DNA from: Thalassotalea sp.
GTDB taxonomy: Bacteria > Pseudomonadota > Gammaproteobacteria > Enterobacterales > Alteromonadaceae
DNA length: 64,000 bases
Assembly (NCBI GenBank): GCA_029237915.1
Contig: JAQWHD010000064.1
Coordinates: 35,670-99,669 of the forward strand
Direction: 5' to 3'
Part shown: positions 7,967 through 19,021 of the stretch, piece after piece
How positions within the stretch are numbered: the first letter of the stretch is position 1
Layout of the letters: each line of letters starts with the position of its first letter
Translations under genes and position numbers: made by a program
Notes under the pieces: model-generated
Told to the model about the DNA's origin: nothing
The model's database searches: none
The model's input: only the letters and a program-made list of their open reading frames with translations

Positions 7967-9792
7967 TCACACCAACAATAAATGATTTAGTGATTCGCTT
8001 TGCCAATACTAATGGTACTGGTTCAGCCAGCGCCAATAATATGTTCGCCAAAGCCATAATGCGCATGGGCGTTCCGGTAAGTGCTAAAAACATATTCCCG
8101 TCAAATATCCAGGGCGCCCCTACTTGGTATGAAGTAAGAATAAATGAAAATAATTTCTTAGGTCGTCGAGGTGGTAAAGCCGATATCATCGTTGCGATGA
8201 ACGCACAAAGTTTTAATGCCGATATTAACGATGTCACGAATGGTGGTTACCTACTTTATGATTCATCTAAACAATTACCAGAGCATTTAATTAAAGAGAA
8301 TATTAATTTTTTAGGTATTCCAATTTCCGCTATGTGTTTAAAAGAATATCAGAACCCAAGGCAGCGCCAATTATTTAAAAATGTAATTTATGTTGGAGCC
8401 TTAGCAGCATTATTTGATATAGAGTTTGATGTGTTAAAAACTCTGGTTGGCGATCAATTTAAGGGGAAACAAAAATTGATCACCCCAAATATATACGCTC
8501 TAGAGCTAGGTTATCAATACGCTAAAAATCATTTTACTTGTCCATTACCAATAAAAGTTGAACGCCGAGATTTAATTGGCAATCAAATAATGGTTGATGG
8601 TAATACCGGTTGTGGATTAGGTGCAGTATATGGCGGAGCTACCGTAGTTGGTTGGTATCCTATTACACCTTCAACATCGGTAATTGAAAAATTTGCCAGT
8701 TACTGCGAACGTTTAAGGATCGATCCGGCTTCCGGTAAAAAGAATTTTGCTATTGTACAAGCCGAAGATGAACTCGCGGCGATTGGTATGGCAATTGGTG
8801 CTGGTTGGAATGGTGCTCGAGGATTTACGGCCACTAGTGGCCCAGGTATATCTTTGATGTCAGAGTTTTTGGGCTTAGCCTATTTTGCTGAAATTCCTGT
8901 GGTGTTAATGAATGTTCAACGAGCAGGCCCCTCAACAGGAATGCCAACACGAACACAACAATCCGATATTTTAGCGTGCGCTTATGCCTCGCATGGCGAT
9001 ACTAAGCATATTTTACTGTTCCCTGATTCACCCAGTGAATGTTTTGAATTAAGCGCCCTTGCCTTTGATTTAGCCGATCGAATTCAAACCCCAGTGATCA
9101 TTATGAGTGACCTTGATTTAGGCATGAACGAGCATTTATCTAAGCCCTTTATATGGAACGATAAACAAAAATATGATCACGGAAAAATTTTATCGATGCG
9201 TGAACTCGATGAACTCGAACATTTTGGACGCTATCAAGACATTGATGGTGATGGCATTTGCTATCGCACCGTGGCAGGAACGCACCCCAAAAAAGGCGCA
9301 TTTTTCACCCGTGGTACATCAAGAAACCGCGATGCAGTGTATTCTGAAAAATCTGCAGATTACGTTGATAATATGCAACGTTTAGAGCGTAAGTTCGCCA
9401 CTGCCGCTAAGCTAGTTCCTAAAGCTGAAATTTGTAGTGGTATTAAAAATGCCAAAATAGGTTTAGTTTATTACGGTACAAGTTCGCAGGCCATGCTCGA
9501 AACCAAACACCTACTGCAAGACCAAGGTGTTCCAGTCGACCTTATGCGAATTAAAGCCTTCCCTTTTGATAATGAAATAGAAAAATTCATAACAGAACAT
9601 CAGCAAATATTTTTAATCGAACAAAACCGTGATGCACAAATGCGTACCTTACTTTGTACTGAATTAGTACTAGATCCTAACACCATACAGTCTATTTTAT
9701 GTTTCGATGGTTTAGCGCTCACAGCAAAGCAAGTTGTAGATGATATTAATGATGTTTTAGCACAACAATCACCTGAACAAGAGGTAGGATAA
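7963..9792 (+). CDS. 2-oxoacid:acceptor oxidoreductase, fused gamma-alpha subunit (KorA-like)
   Basis: 609 residues from the ATG at 7963, which overlaps the preceding stop codon. Residues 1 to about 190 form the gamma domain (IRFANTNGTGSASANN...FLGRRGGKADIIVAMN). The rest is the alpha subunit (GCGLGAVYGGATVVGWYPITPST, GFTATSGPGISLM, and QRAGPSTGMPTRTQQSDIL, a hallmark of KorA-type subunits). With the beta subunit it oxidatively decarboxylates a 2-oxoacid with CoA and reduces ferredoxin; 2-oxoglutarate is the commonest substrate of this fused type, but the substrate cannot be fixed from sequence. It is the middle gene of a three-gene operon. Confidence 0.88.
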   Translation: MITPTINDLVIRFANTNGTGSASANNMFAKAIMRMGVPVSAKNIFPSNIQGAPTWYEVRINENNFLGRRGGKADIIVAMNAQSFNADINDVTNGGYLLYDSSKQLPEHLIKENINFLGIPISAMCLKEYQNPRQRQLFKNVIYVGALAALFDIEFDVLKTLVGDQFKGKQKLITPNIYALELGYQYAKNHFTCPLPIKVERRDLIGNQIMVDGNTGCGLGAVYGGATVVGWYPITPSTSVIEKFASYCERLRIDPASGKKNFAIVQAEDELAAIGMAIGAGWNGARGFTATSGPGISLMSEFLGLAYFAEIPVVLMNVQRAGPSTGMPTRTQQSDILACAYASHGDTKHILLFPDSPSECFELSALAFDLADRIQTPVIIMSDLDLGMNEHLSKPFIWNDKQKYDHGKILSMRELDELEHFGRYQDIDGDGICYRTVAGTHPKKGAFFTRGTSRNRDAVYSEKSADYVDNMQRLERKFATAAKLVPKAEICSGIKNAKIGLVYYGTSSQAMLETKHLLQDQGVPVDLMRIKAFPFDNEIEKFITEHQQIFLIEQNRDAQMRTLLCTELVLDPNTIQSILCFDGLALTAKQVVDDINDVLAQQSPEQEVG

Positions 9793-9793
9793 T

Positions 9794-10846
9794 ATGAGCT
9801 TCGCAAAATCAAAATTTCATCATAAAAACTTACCAGTTAACGATTTAGGCTTAACCTATCGCGATTATGAAGGGGCCATATCAACACTTTGTGCGGGTTG
9901 TGGTCATGATTCTATTTCTGCAGCAATTGTCCATGCTTGTGCTGAACTGTCTATTGAACCACATAAAATTGCCAAAATGTCCGGTATCGGCTGTTCCTCG
10001 AAAGCGCCTAATTATTTTTTAAATAACTCTCATGGTTTTAATACTGTACATGGCCGCATGCCATCAGTAACAACGGGTGCTAACCTGGCCAATAAAGACT
10101 TAACTTATTTGGCGATGTCGGGCGATGGTGACAGTGCATCGATTGGCTTAGGTCAGTTTGCCCATGTTGTCCGCAGACAATTAAACATGGTGTATATGGT
10201 GGCTAATAATGGTGTATATGGTTTAACTAAAGGCCAACTAGCAGCCACATCAGATAGAGGTGTTAAAAATAAAATCGGCGATACCAGTTTATTTAATGAC
10301 ATAGATTTGTGTGTGATGGCATTACAATTGGGCGCTTCATTTGTGGCTCGCTGCTTTTCAGGAGATAAAAATCAACTGATCCCGATCATCAAAGCCGCAA
10401 TTGCTCACCAAGGGTTTGCCTTTATCGATATTATTTCACCTTGTGTGACGTTTAATAATCACCCAGGTTCAACACGCTCATATGATTACGTACAAGAGCA
10501 TGTAACCGCACGAGCTGTAACAGACTTTGTACCTATTAAAGAAGAAATAAACCATGAGGTGCCTGAAGGTAAGTTTGAAGACGTATGTCTACATGATGGT
10601 TCAATCATGCGTATTCACAAGTTAGATGCAAATTACGACACTACAGACCGCTTTAAAGCCTTACAAGATGTTGAGCGCCATAAAGCTAAAGGTGAAATTT
10701 TAACGGGATTACTGCACCTAGACCCAACGGCACAGCATTACCACGAATTAAACAACACCACAGACACGCCATTAAATCAGATCAAACAAGATCTGCTATG
10801 CCCTGGTGAAAGAGTACTATCAACCATTAACGACAGCTTCCGCTAA
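9794..10846 (+). CDS. 2-oxoacid:acceptor oxidoreductase, beta subunit (KorB-like)
   Basis: 350 residues. This is the thiamine-diphosphate-binding subunit: CAGCGHDSISAA, IGCSSKAPNYF, then the ThDP/metal motif GDGDSASIGLGQFAHVVRR and NNGVYGLTKGQ. The length and motifs fit KorB. It starts one base after the alpha stop codon, with AGGTAGGA at the junction as ribosome binding site. The family normally takes its 4Fe-4S partner from elsewhere; here the two clusters sit on the GltD-like subunit at the head of the operon. The stop codon forms part of the left arm of a long palindrome. Confidence 0.88.
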   Translation: MSFAKSKFHHKNLPVNDLGLTYRDYEGAISTLCAGCGHDSISAAIVHACAELSIEPHKIAKMSGIGCSSKAPNYFLNNSHGFNTVHGRMPSVTTGANLANKDLTYLAMSGDGDSASIGLGQFAHVVRRQLNMVYMVANNGVYGLTKGQLAATSDRGVKNKIGDTSLFNDIDLCVMALQLGASFVARCFSGDKNQLIPIIKAAIAHQGFAFIDIISPCVTFNNHPGSTRSYDYVQEHVTARAVTDFVPIKEEINHEVPEGKFEDVCLHDGSIMRIHKLDANYDTTDRFKALQDVERHKAKGEILTGLLHLDPTAQHYHELNNTTDTPLNQIKQDLLCPGERVLSTINDSFR

Positions 10847-10904
10847 AATCAAAGGGGTCAGATCAACTTGAAACTTTCAAGTTGATCTGACCCCCTTGAT
10901 TTTT
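10845..10904. repeat. long palindrome, copy 1 (after the korB-like gene)
   Basis: A near-perfect inverted repeat with arms of about 29 bases (10845-10873 and 10875-10904, one mismatch) meeting almost without a loop. The core GGGGTCAGATCAACTTGAAA is shared with a second copy at 52537-52605. The left arm includes the last bases of the upstream stop codon. The pattern suggests a mobile REP/MITE-type palindrome that may also act as a transcription terminator. Confidence 0.85.
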
Positions 10905-10910
10905 GGCTAT

Positions 10911-10936
10911 AAAAAAGGCTGCAGATGCAGCCTTTT
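10911..10936 (-). terminator. intrinsic terminator of ihfA operon
   Basis: AGGCTGCA / TGCAGCCT stem with a two-base GA loop. On the minus strand it is followed by a run of six T, about 30 bases past the ihfA stop codon. The opposite side has TTTT, so it may be bidirectional. Confidence 0.85.
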
Positions 10937-10964
10937 GATTTATATTTTATAGATACAGTAACGA

Positions 10965-11258
10965 CTAACCTTGGTTAGACTCTTCAACTCGGTTCTTTAA
11001 TTTTTGACCCGGTCTAAAAGTAACTACCTTTCTTGCAGAAATTGGAATATCTTCACCCGTTTTAGGGTTTCGACCAGGACGTTCGTTTTTGGTGCGTAAG
11101 TCAAAATTACCAAAACCTGATAATTTAACCTGATCACCAGATTCCAAACTCGTTCTGATTTCTTCAAAGAATTCTTCTACCATCAATTTGGCATCACGTT
11201 TACTTAAACCTAATTGCTCATATAAATGTTCTGATACTTCTGCTTTGGTTAGCGCCAT
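10965..11258 (-). CDS. ihfA: integration host factor subunit alpha
   Basis: 97 residues, the usual IhfA length. It starts [20 protein letters not shown] and carries the HU/IHF signature [24 protein letters not shown] with the Pro that intercalates DNA (RPGRNP). IhfA pairs with IhfB to bend DNA in transcription, replication and recombination. It lies four bases after pheT, the conserved gammaproteobacterial order pheS-pheT-ihfA, so it is co-transcribed with the tRNA synthetase genes. The alpha rather than beta assignment rests on both the sequence start and this gene order. Confidence 0.97.
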   Translation of the reverse strand: MALTKAEVSEHLYEQLGLSKRDAKLMVEEFFEEIRTSLESGDQVKLSGFGNFDLRTKNERPGRNPKTGEDIPISARKVVTFRPGQKLKNRVEESNQG

Positions 11259-11262
11259 GTTA

Positions 11263-13647
11263 TTAATCTCTCAAAGATGCGTCAAGCTCATTCTTTAAGG
11301 CATCGATCACTGTATTCATAACTTCCGAGATATCTTTTTCTTCAAGTGTTCTCTCGTTATCTTGTAGAGTTAACGCAATGGCTAAGCTCTTAAATCCAGG
11401 TTCGATACCCTTTCCTGTGTATACATCAAACAATTCTAGGCCAACTAAATGATTTGTGCCAACCTTTTCAATGAGTTGTAGTACTTTTTTTGCATTTATT
11501 TGATCTTTAACAACAACTGCGATGTCTCGGCGGTTAGCTTGGAACTTAGAAATGTCGCCCGCTGTAGGGATTTTTTGCACTAAAATTTCGCTTTGTAATA
11601 GTTCAAAAACTAATGTGCGACCATTTAGACCAAGTTTACGTTCAAGCTCAGGATGGATAGCACCAACATAACCAACTAAAGTTTCACCGCGGTAGATTGC
11701 TGCAGTTTGACCTGGGTGTAATGCTGGAATATCAGCAGCTCTAAATTCGTAAGCTTCGGCATCAGCAGTTAACGCAAGTAGTGCTTCTACATCGCCTTTG
11801 GCGTCGAAGAAATCAACCGCTTGTTTTTCAATTTGCCAATGTTCGCCATTGCGAAGACCCGTGATAACACCAGCAAACATCGCTTGTTGGCTAACACCGT
11901 TCTCAGAATCTGCATCAGGTAAGAAACGTAAACCCGCTTCAAATAAACGCACGCGGCTTTGTTGACGGTTTTGGTTATTAACAACCGCTTGCACTAGGCC
12001 TGTCCATAAACTTACGCGCATTACTGACATTTCTGATGAAATAGGATGTGGTAAAACCATAACCTCTTGTTCTGGGTGTAATAAGCTTTGTACTTTCGGG
12101 TCAACAAACGAATAAGTGATCGCTTCTTGGTAGCCACGAGTAACTAAGGTATTACGGAACTTAGAAATATTTAATTTAGCTTCGTTATGACTGCGCATAC
12201 TTAGCTTAGCAGTAGGCGAAACATTAGGAATATTGTTGTAACCGTAAACACGGGCAACTTCTTCCGTTAAATCTTCTTCAATTGAGATATCAAAACGGTA
12301 CGCTGGAACAACAGCTGTCCAGACATCATTATTAAATTCAACTTGCATACCTAAGCGAGTTAAAATCTCAGTCACTTGCGGTGTTTCAATATGAATACCA
12401 ATGCGCGAATCTAATTTAGCGCGGCGTAATGTAACAACGCGTGATGCTGGAATGTTTTCAGCAGATTCAGCAACGACTACAGGACCTGCTTCACCACCAA
12501 CAATTTCAAGTAATAACTGCGTTGCACGGTGCATTGCTGTCATTTGTAATTCTGGGTCGACGCCACGCTCATAACGATGAGATGCATCAGTATGTAAGCC
12601 ATATTGGCGAGCTTTACCTAAAATAGCTAAAGGTGCAAAAAAGGCACTTTCTAATAAAATGTCTTTAGTCTCACCAGTTACACCTGAGTCTAAACCACCA
12701 AAGATACCAGCAATCGCTAGTGCTTTGTTGTCATCAGCAATTACTAATGTATCGGCTTTTAATTTAACTTCTGCGCCATCTAATAACGTTAGCTCTTCGT
12801 TTTCATTAGCGAAACGAACATTTATGCCACCATCTATTTTCGCTAGATCGAACGCGTGCATAGGATGACCAAGTTCAAGTAACACGTAGTTAGTTACATC
12901 AACTACAGGGTCGATTGCACGTACGCCACAACGACGAAGCTTTTCTACCATCCAAAGCGGTGTAGTTGCTGTTGCGTCAATGTTTTTAATTACACGGCCT
13001 AAGTAACGAGGACATGCAGAACCTGCAGCAATATTAATTGCCAGAGCATCTTCAATAGATGCTGGTGTTTCTATAATCTCAACTTCGTTTACTGCGATGT
13101 TATTTAATACACCAACTTCACGAGCCAAGCCTTTAATACCTAAACAGTCACCACGGTTCGCAGTTAAGTCAACATCGATGGTTACATCATCAAGCTTTAA
13201 GTATTCACGAACACAGGTGCCAATTGGTGCATCAAGTGGCAATTCGATAATACCATCTGCACTTTCAGCTAAGCCCATTTCAGACTCACTACACAACATA
13301 CCGTTTGATGGTACACCGCGAAGTTTGGCTTTTTTAATTTTAAAGTTACCAGGTAAAACTGCGCCAACCATAGCTACCGCTACTTTTAAACCAGTACGAC
13401 AGTTTTTAGCACCACAAACGATATCAACGATTTCATCGCCAACATTTACTTTGGTTACTTGTAACTTGTCTGCATCAGGATGTTGACCACATTCAATTAC
13501 TTCACCAACTACGATATTGGTAAATTCACCTGCAACTGGATCTACGCCGTCTACTTCGAGGCCAGCCATTGTTATTTGATGAGTTAACTCATCTGAAGAA
13601 ATTGCAGGATTAACCCACTCTCTTAACCAAGATTCACTAAATTTCAT
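11263..13647 (-). CDS. pheT: phenylalanine--tRNA ligase beta subunit
   Basis: 794 residues, matching the usual 795. It starts [12 protein letters not shown], followed by the tRNA-binding EMAP/OB domain (about residues 40-150), the B3/B4 region (about 210-380, [23 protein letters not shown]), the B5 domain, the synthetase-like core, and the C-terminal anticodon-binding FDX-ACB domain ([14 protein letters not shown]...). With PheS it forms the alpha2-beta2 enzyme that charges tRNA-Phe. It starts 11 bases after the pheS stop codon. Confidence 0.98.
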   Translation of the reverse strand: MKFSESWLREWVNPAISSDELTHQITMAGLEVDGVDPVAGEFTNIVVGEVIECGQHPDADKLQVTKVNVGDEIVDIVCGAKNCRTGLKVAVAMVGAVLPGNFKIKKAKLRGVPSNGMLCSESEMGLAESADGIIELPLDAPIGTCVREYLKLDDVTIDVDLTANRGDCLGIKGLAREVGVLNNIAVNEVEIIETPASIEDALAINIAAGSACPRYLGRVIKNIDATATTPLWMVEKLRRCGVRAIDPVVDVTNYVLLELGHPMHAFDLAKIDGGINVRFANENEELTLLDGAEVKLKADTLVIADDNKALAIAGIFGGLDSGVTGETKDILLESAFFAPLAILGKARQYGLHTDASHRYERGVDPELQMTAMHRATQLLLEIVGGEAGPVVVAESAENIPASRVVTLRRAKLDSRIGIHIETPQVTEILTRLGMQVEFNNDVWTAVVPAYRFDISIEEDLTEEVARVYGYNNIPNVSPTAKLSMRSHNEAKLNISKFRNTLVTRGYQEAITYSFVDPKVQSLLHPEQEVMVLPHPISSEMSVMRVSLWTGLVQAVVNNQNRQQSRVRLFEAGLRFLPDADSENGVSQQAMFAGVITGLRNGEHWQIEKQAVDFFDAKGDVEALLALTADAEAYEFRAADIPALHPGQTAAIYRGETLVGYVGAIHPELERKLGLNGRTLVFELLQSEILVQKIPTAGDISKFQANRRDIAVVVKDQINAKKVLQLIEKVGTNHLVGLELFDVYTGKGIEPGFKSLAIALTLQDNERTLEEKDISEVMNTVIDALKNELDASLRD

Positions 13648-13658
13648 TACTGGCTTTC

Positions 13659-14660
<1,002 letters not shown>

Positions 14661-14674
14661 CTATCGCGATTTTA

Positions 14675-14731
14675 ATACCAATTGTATTAACCAACTGACA
14701 ATGAAAATCAATTAACTAATCCAATTGGTAT
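14675..14731. repeat. inverted repeat upstream of pheS
   Basis: Perfect 10-base arms ATACCAATTG (14675-14684) and CAATTGGTAT (14722-14731) enclose 37 bases. A related smaller palindrome starting TTAATACCAA occurs at 44751-44776. It looks like a small dispersed palindromic element, or a leader structure of pheS mRNA. Confidence 0.5.
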
Positions 14732-14779
14732 AGGTAGTTAAGCGGCACAAATGCCCAGCGAAAATGCCTAAATACAAAA

Positions 14780-14809
14780 AGGGGTAATTTTACAGAAAAA
14801 ATTACCCCT
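14780..14809 (-). terminator. intrinsic terminator after the ABC exporter operon
   Basis: AGGGGTAATTTT / AAAATTACCCCT forms a 12-bp stem. On the minus strand it is followed by TTTTT. It lies about 135 bases past the permease stop codon and about 140 bases before pheS, so it most likely ends the exporter transcript. A role as a pheS attenuator is less likely. Confidence 0.75.
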
Positions 14810-14944
14810 AACATAGTGAAAATAGTGATTTTTACTAGTTTTTTTACAATAGATGCCAAAACTAGTGTTTTAACGAGCTTTTTTAGGCTTTAAATAAAAA
14901 TTAATTTACTTAAAAGCAACGATTTACCTATTTATGGTTCACCT

Positions 14945-16147
14945 TTAACGAAATAACACCGACTCTTTATTAAACCAATACACACAAAATAAAATTGAAG
15001 CTAATGCAAAACCACCAGTTGAAGCGAAAATAGGAATAAGAAAATTATAATCAATGGTGCCTTTTAATAACTCTTTTATCGCTAAAGCAACATTTGCTAC
15101 AGGCACTAAAGACCAACCAAAGGTTAAAGCAATACCTGGAGTCATCGCAACAATCACCGGAAATATTACAAATATTGACAAGGGTCCCATATAATTTTGC
15201 GCTTCTTTATAGCTACTGGCGTAAATGGATATGGCCAAGAGTGTTGCAGCAAAAATGGCAGATATAGGCACAAGTAACAGCACGATTAACCCATAATCGA
15301 GCCAACTCACCGATTTTAATATTTCAGACACTGCAGATACATCAAGAACTTGACCAATAATAAACGACCAAAATATCATACTAAAAATAGTTATAAGCGC
15401 AGTCATTATCGCCGTTGTGGTAATACACATAAACTTGCCTAAAACCAAGGCTAGCCGTGAAACAGGTGTTAGTAACAAAGTTTCAATAGTGCCACGCTCT
15501 TTTTCACCTGCACCTAGATCAATCGCTGGATACATAGCCCCCGTTAAACATAACGGAATGAGGATATAAGGAATAAACCCACCAAGTTGCTCACCAAAGC
15601 TTTCTCTATCATCTGCGGTATCTACCTCTTCTATCTCAATTGGCTTCTTAAATACCTCAAATTGTGCTTCATCAAAGCCAGAATCAACAAATGATTGTTT
15701 TTGTAGGTCCTCGACATAATTTTGCAGGACCTCTTCAACTTTATTTTTTGTTGCCCCTAACAAATTTGAACCATTAAAATAAATTTTCCAATTGGACACT
15801 TCCGAATTACCAAATTGAACTTTAAAGTCTTTATTTAGCTCAATGACCAAGTCAATTTCACCATCTTGGATAGCAGAAGTTATTGCTTCTTCGTCGTTAA
15901 GCTCTAAAGTGACTTCTTTAAAATCGCTATGATAAAATAACTTGCTGGCAAACTCTGGCGCGACACTACCATTAACTATGATATAGCGGATCACTTTATC
16001 TTGCTCTTTCAGCGCTGCACTTGAGCCTAAAAAGCCAATTAAACCAAACACTACAGGGAAAATAACCATAGGTAGTGCAATGATAAAAAATAGGGTCTTA
16101 CGGTCTCTTAAAAGCTCTATTAATTCTTTAATATATACTAGCCACAT
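14945..16147 (-). CDS. ABC-2 type transporter permease (NatB-like)
   Basis: About 400 residues. One N-terminal transmembrane segment (about residues 20-42) is followed by a large extracytoplasmic domain (about 50-195) and at least five C-terminal transmembrane segments. The ABC-2 hallmark GAGEKERGTIETLLLTPVSR is present, typical of the NatB/YhaP group of sodium or drug exporters; the substrate is unknown. Its start lies inside the 3' end of the ATPase gene. Two ATGs (16153 and 16147) follow the ribosome binding site AAGGAG at 3 and 9 bases; I chose the second on spacing. Confidence 0.85.
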   Translation of the reverse strand: MWLVYIKELIELLRDRKTLFFIIALPMVIFPVVFGLIGFLGSSAALKEQDKVIRYIIVNGSVAPEFASKLFYHSDFKEVTLELNDEEAITSAIQDGEIDLVIELNKDFKVQFGNSEVSNWKIYFNGSNLLGATKNKVEEVLQNYVEDLQKQSFVDSGFDEAQFEVFKKPIEIEEVDTADDRESFGEQLGGFIPYILIPLCLTGAMYPAIDLGAGEKERGTIETLLLTPVSRLALVLGKFMCITTTAIMTALITIFSMIFWSFIIGQVLDVSAVSEILKSVSWLDYGLIVLLLVPISAIFAATLLAISIYASSYKEAQNYMGPLSIFVIFPVIVAMTPGIALTFGWSLVPVANVALAIKELLKGTIDYNFLIPIFASTGGFALASILFCVYWFNKESVLFR

Positions 16148-16931
16148 TGGCATCAGCTCCTTTTAAGATATTCATAAATGCACGGCGTAAATCCAACTCT
16201 CTACTTTGCTGTTGAAATTCGCCAATAGAACCATCAAAACAACTGCGTCCTTGATAGATAACAGAAACCCTATCGGCTAAAAGGGCAACTTCATCTAAAT
16301 GGTGAGTTGAAAATATAACCGCTGTACCTTGTGAGCGCATAAGTTGCACAAATTCCATTATGGTTTCTGTCGCCATAATATCTAAGCCCGTAGTCGGCTC
16401 ATCTAAGACTAATACTTCCGGTTGGTGAATTACCGCCCTGGCAATAGATACTTTCTGCTGCATACCGGTAGATAGGTGCTCTACCCGTCTATCAAGGTAA
16501 CTGGTAATAGCTAGATTTTCATAAATTTCATCGGCATCATTCTTTAAGAAATCATTAGTTACACCATGTAATTTAGCAAAAAACTCAATATTTTCTCGTG
16601 CCGTCAAACGCCCATAAAGGCCAGTTTTACCGGATAAAAACCCTATTTTCTGCTTAGCTACAATTGGGTTTTTCACTACATCTATACCATTAACGATAAC
16701 AGAGCCTGCATCAGGTTTTAACGCAGTAGAGAGAATGCGTAACGTAGTAGTTTTACCTGCACCATTAGGACCTAACAAGCCTAGAACTTCACCTTTCGCA
16801 CAGTGAAAACTGACATCCGTTAAGGCATGAAAAGAAGAGCCTTGCTCACGAATATCTTTTTTATGGTTGTTTGAGTGTTTTTTTTGCGCTTTAAAAGTAA
16901 ATTTTTTACTTAAATTTTCAACGGAAATCAT
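16128..16931 (-). CDS. ABC transporter ATP-binding protein (NatA-like)
   Basis: 267 residues. Walker A is GPNGAGKTTT, the signature region is LSTGMQQKVSIARA, Walker B is VLVLDEPTTGLD, and the switch His is in FSTHHLDE. It has a Lys-rich N-terminal insert (KKHSNNHKKD). It energises the permease whose start it overlaps by about 20 bases, so the two are translationally coupled. AAGGA precedes the ATG. Its nearest recognisable type is the NatA sodium-efflux ATPase, but the exported substrate is not shown by sequence. Confidence 0.88.
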   Translation of the reverse strand: MISVENLSKKFTFKAQKKHSNNHKKDIREQGSSFHALTDVSFHCAKGEVLGLLGPNGAGKTTTLRILSTALKPDAGSVIVNGIDVVKNPIVAKQKIGFLSGKTGLYGRLTARENIEFFAKLHGVTNDFLKNDADEIYENLAITSYLDRRVEHLSTGMQQKVSIARAVIHQPEVLVLDEPTTGLDIMATETIMEFVQLMRSQGTAVIFSTHHLDEVALLADRVSVIYQGRSCFDGSIGEFQQQSRELDLRRAFMNILKGADANVASIY

Positions 16932-17141
16932 TAAAATCCTTTTAAGATAGCTAGGTATGCAAACTCGGATAAGTAGTTTGAATGCAATAGAAAAAATACA
17001 GCATTGATAATGGCATTAAGTTTAATACTAATTTGCGACAATGCAATACACTCTGCTAACTAGTTGTAACAATATCTTTCAATTTAAATTTAGGCAGAGT
17101 AAATTACTTTGTCTTTTAAAATAATATTTCATCCGGATTTT

Positions 17142-18779
17142 ATGAAAATGAAAACGAACAACAAACTATTAGCACTAATGCTAAGTTCAACTGTAGCTTT
17201 AAGTACAGCGACAACCGCACAAACATTTGATCAAGCATATAACGCTATTTCAGCAGATAAATTACATCAGCATGTAAAAGTTCTAGCTTCAGAAGATTTT
17301 GGCGGACGACTACCAACCACTGAAGGTGAAAAGAAAACCTTAGATTACTTAACTAAAGAGTTTACTAGCATAGGTTTTAAGCCTGGTAACAATGGTAGTT
17401 TTTTACAAGCGGTAGAGCTTTCAGAGATCACCGCCGATGCGGATATGTCGTTAACCATTAAAGGTAATGGCAAAACCGAAACTCTGGATTACTTAACAGA
17501 AATGGTACTTGGTACTTCGCGAGTGAGTACATCTGAAACCATTAAAAATTCTGATGTAGTATTTGTCGGCTATGGCATAAACGCCCCAGAATATAACTGG
17601 AACGACTATAAAGGCCTAGATGTAAAAGGCAAAACAGTTGTGATGCTAGTTAACGATCCAGGCTTTGCTACGCAAGATCCTAACTTATTTACCGGCAGTG
17701 CCATGACTTATTACGGTCGCTGGACATATAAATATGAAGAAGCAAGTCGTCAAGGTGCCGCTGCAGCAATCATAGTTCATGAAGACGCGCCAGCATCTTA
17801 TGGTTGGTCTGTAGTTAAAAATGGTTGGGGTGGACCTCAATACAAACTTTACCAAGCCGATGGCAATAAAGAGCGAGTAAGCATTGAAGGTTGGTTAACA
17901 CTTAGCAGTGCTAAAGCAATGTTTGCGCAAGCAGGTCTTGATTTTAACACCTATAAAACTAAAGCTACGCAAGGTCCTATCAATAAAGCGTTAGGCTTAA
18001 AAGCTTCAGCAACAGTAAACAGCACAATTAAACGTTCTACCTCTTATAATTTTGTCGCCACCTTACCTGGTAGTAAGACTCCTGATGAGCATATTTTATT
18101 AACTGGCCACTGGGACCATATGGGCACAGATGACTCTTTAGAAGGTGACAAGGTTTATAACGGCGCACACGATAATGCCACGGGTATTGCTGGCATTATT
18201 GAAATTGCCAATGCATTTGCTAGCTTAGATAAAAAGCCACAACGCTCTATCACCGTTATTGCAACAACAGCGGAAGAGCAAGGTTTATTAGGTTCTAAAT
18301 ACTACGCTGAGCACCCTTCTTACCCACTTGATAAAACAGTCGCGGTATTAAATCTTGATTCATTAAATATTCTGGGTCAAACCACCGACTTAATCGTTAA
18401 AGGTAAAGGAAAATCTGAGATTGAAGATTACTTAAAAGTGGCTGCTAAAAAGCAAAAACGTATGTTAGTACCTGAGTCTAACCCAGCTGCAGGGAGTTAT
18501 TATCGCTCAGATCATTTCAATTTTGCTTTAGTTGGCGTACCAGCTCTTTATGCCGGTAGTGGTAATGAGCCAATTAATGATGAAGTTGCGGCCTATCGTA
18601 AAGCAACCTTGCCTGAAATGAAGCGCTGTTACCATCAACTGTGTGATGAATACAATCCAGAGTGGAACTTTGCCGGTGCTGTGCAAGATTTACAAGCGAC
18701 CTTTGATACCATGTACCAAATTGCTAATTCGACCGATTGGCCGAAATGGTCAAAAAGCAGTGAATTTCAACGTAATTAA
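17142..18779 (+). CDS. secreted M28 family zinc aminopeptidase with PA domain
   Basis: About 545 residues. A signal peptide (KLLALMLSSTVALSTATTAQ) is followed by an M28-type fold with an inserted PA domain (about residues 140-280). The co-catalytic zinc ligands of M28 are visible: His and Asp in TGHWDHMG, Asp in GAHDNATGIAG, the Glu pair in TTAEEQGLLGS, Asp in NLDSLNI, and His in YRSDHFNFALVGVPALY. It probably trims peptides in the periplasm or outside the cell. ATGs at 17142 and 17148 are both possible after CGGA; a further in-frame TTG upstream at 17109 is unlikely. It is divergent from the ABC exporter. Confidence 0.87.
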   Translation: MKMKTNNKLLALMLSSTVALSTATTAQTFDQAYNAISADKLHQHVKVLASEDFGGRLPTTEGEKKTLDYLTKEFTSIGFKPGNNGSFLQAVELSEITADADMSLTIKGNGKTETLDYLTEMVLGTSRVSTSETIKNSDVVFVGYGINAPEYNWNDYKGLDVKGKTVVMLVNDPGFATQDPNLFTGSAMTYYGRWTYKYEEASRQGAAAAIIVHEDAPASYGWSVVKNGWGGPQYKLYQADGNKERVSIEGWLTLSSAKAMFAQAGLDFNTYKTKATQGPINKALGLKASATVNSTIKRSTSYNFVATLPGSKTPDEHILLTGHWDHMGTDDSLEGDKVYNGAHDNATGIAGIIEIANAFASLDKKPQRSITVIATTAEEQGLLGSKYYAEHPSYPLDKTVAVLNLDSLNILGQTTDLIVKGKGKSEIEDYLKVAAKKQKRMLVPESNPAAGSYYRSDHFNFALVGVPALYAGSGNEPINDEVAAYRKATLPEMKRCYHQLCDEYNPEWNFAGAVQDLQATFDTMYQIANSTDWPKWSKSSEFQRN

Positions 18780-18884
18780 ACTGTTTATAACCTTAGGTTA
18801 CAGGTGATAACAAAAAATTTGAATAAATAGTCTAATTTTTGTTTTTAGGTGTTGATTTTTACCCGCAAATATTAGATTCTCAAG

Positions 18885-18920
18885 TAGGTTTGTAATTAAA
18901 TTACAAACCTATTTTTTTTT
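18885..18920 (+). terminator. intrinsic terminator after the M28 peptidase
   Basis: A perfect 11-bp stem (TAGGTTTGTAA / TTACAAACCTA), loop TTAAA, then a run of nine T. It lies about 105 bases past the stop codon. Confidence 0.85.
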
Positions 18921-19021
18921 GTAGTTATTTATAATAATTATCCGCAGTAAAATCTGCCTTAATTATTATTAATTTTTACTGATTTCGATTTTGATTAATA
19001 ATGAAGTGAGGTAACACAATT

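Noticed and set aside
12441..13486. Several plus-strand open frames inside pheT
   Set aside because: They are antisense to a clear full-length pheT and show low-complexity translated shadows with no recognisable domain.
14780..14809. Hairpin upstream of pheS as a classical Phe attenuator
   Set aside because: Its position before, not after, the Phe codons and its distance from the exporter stop codon fit a terminator of the ABC operon better.
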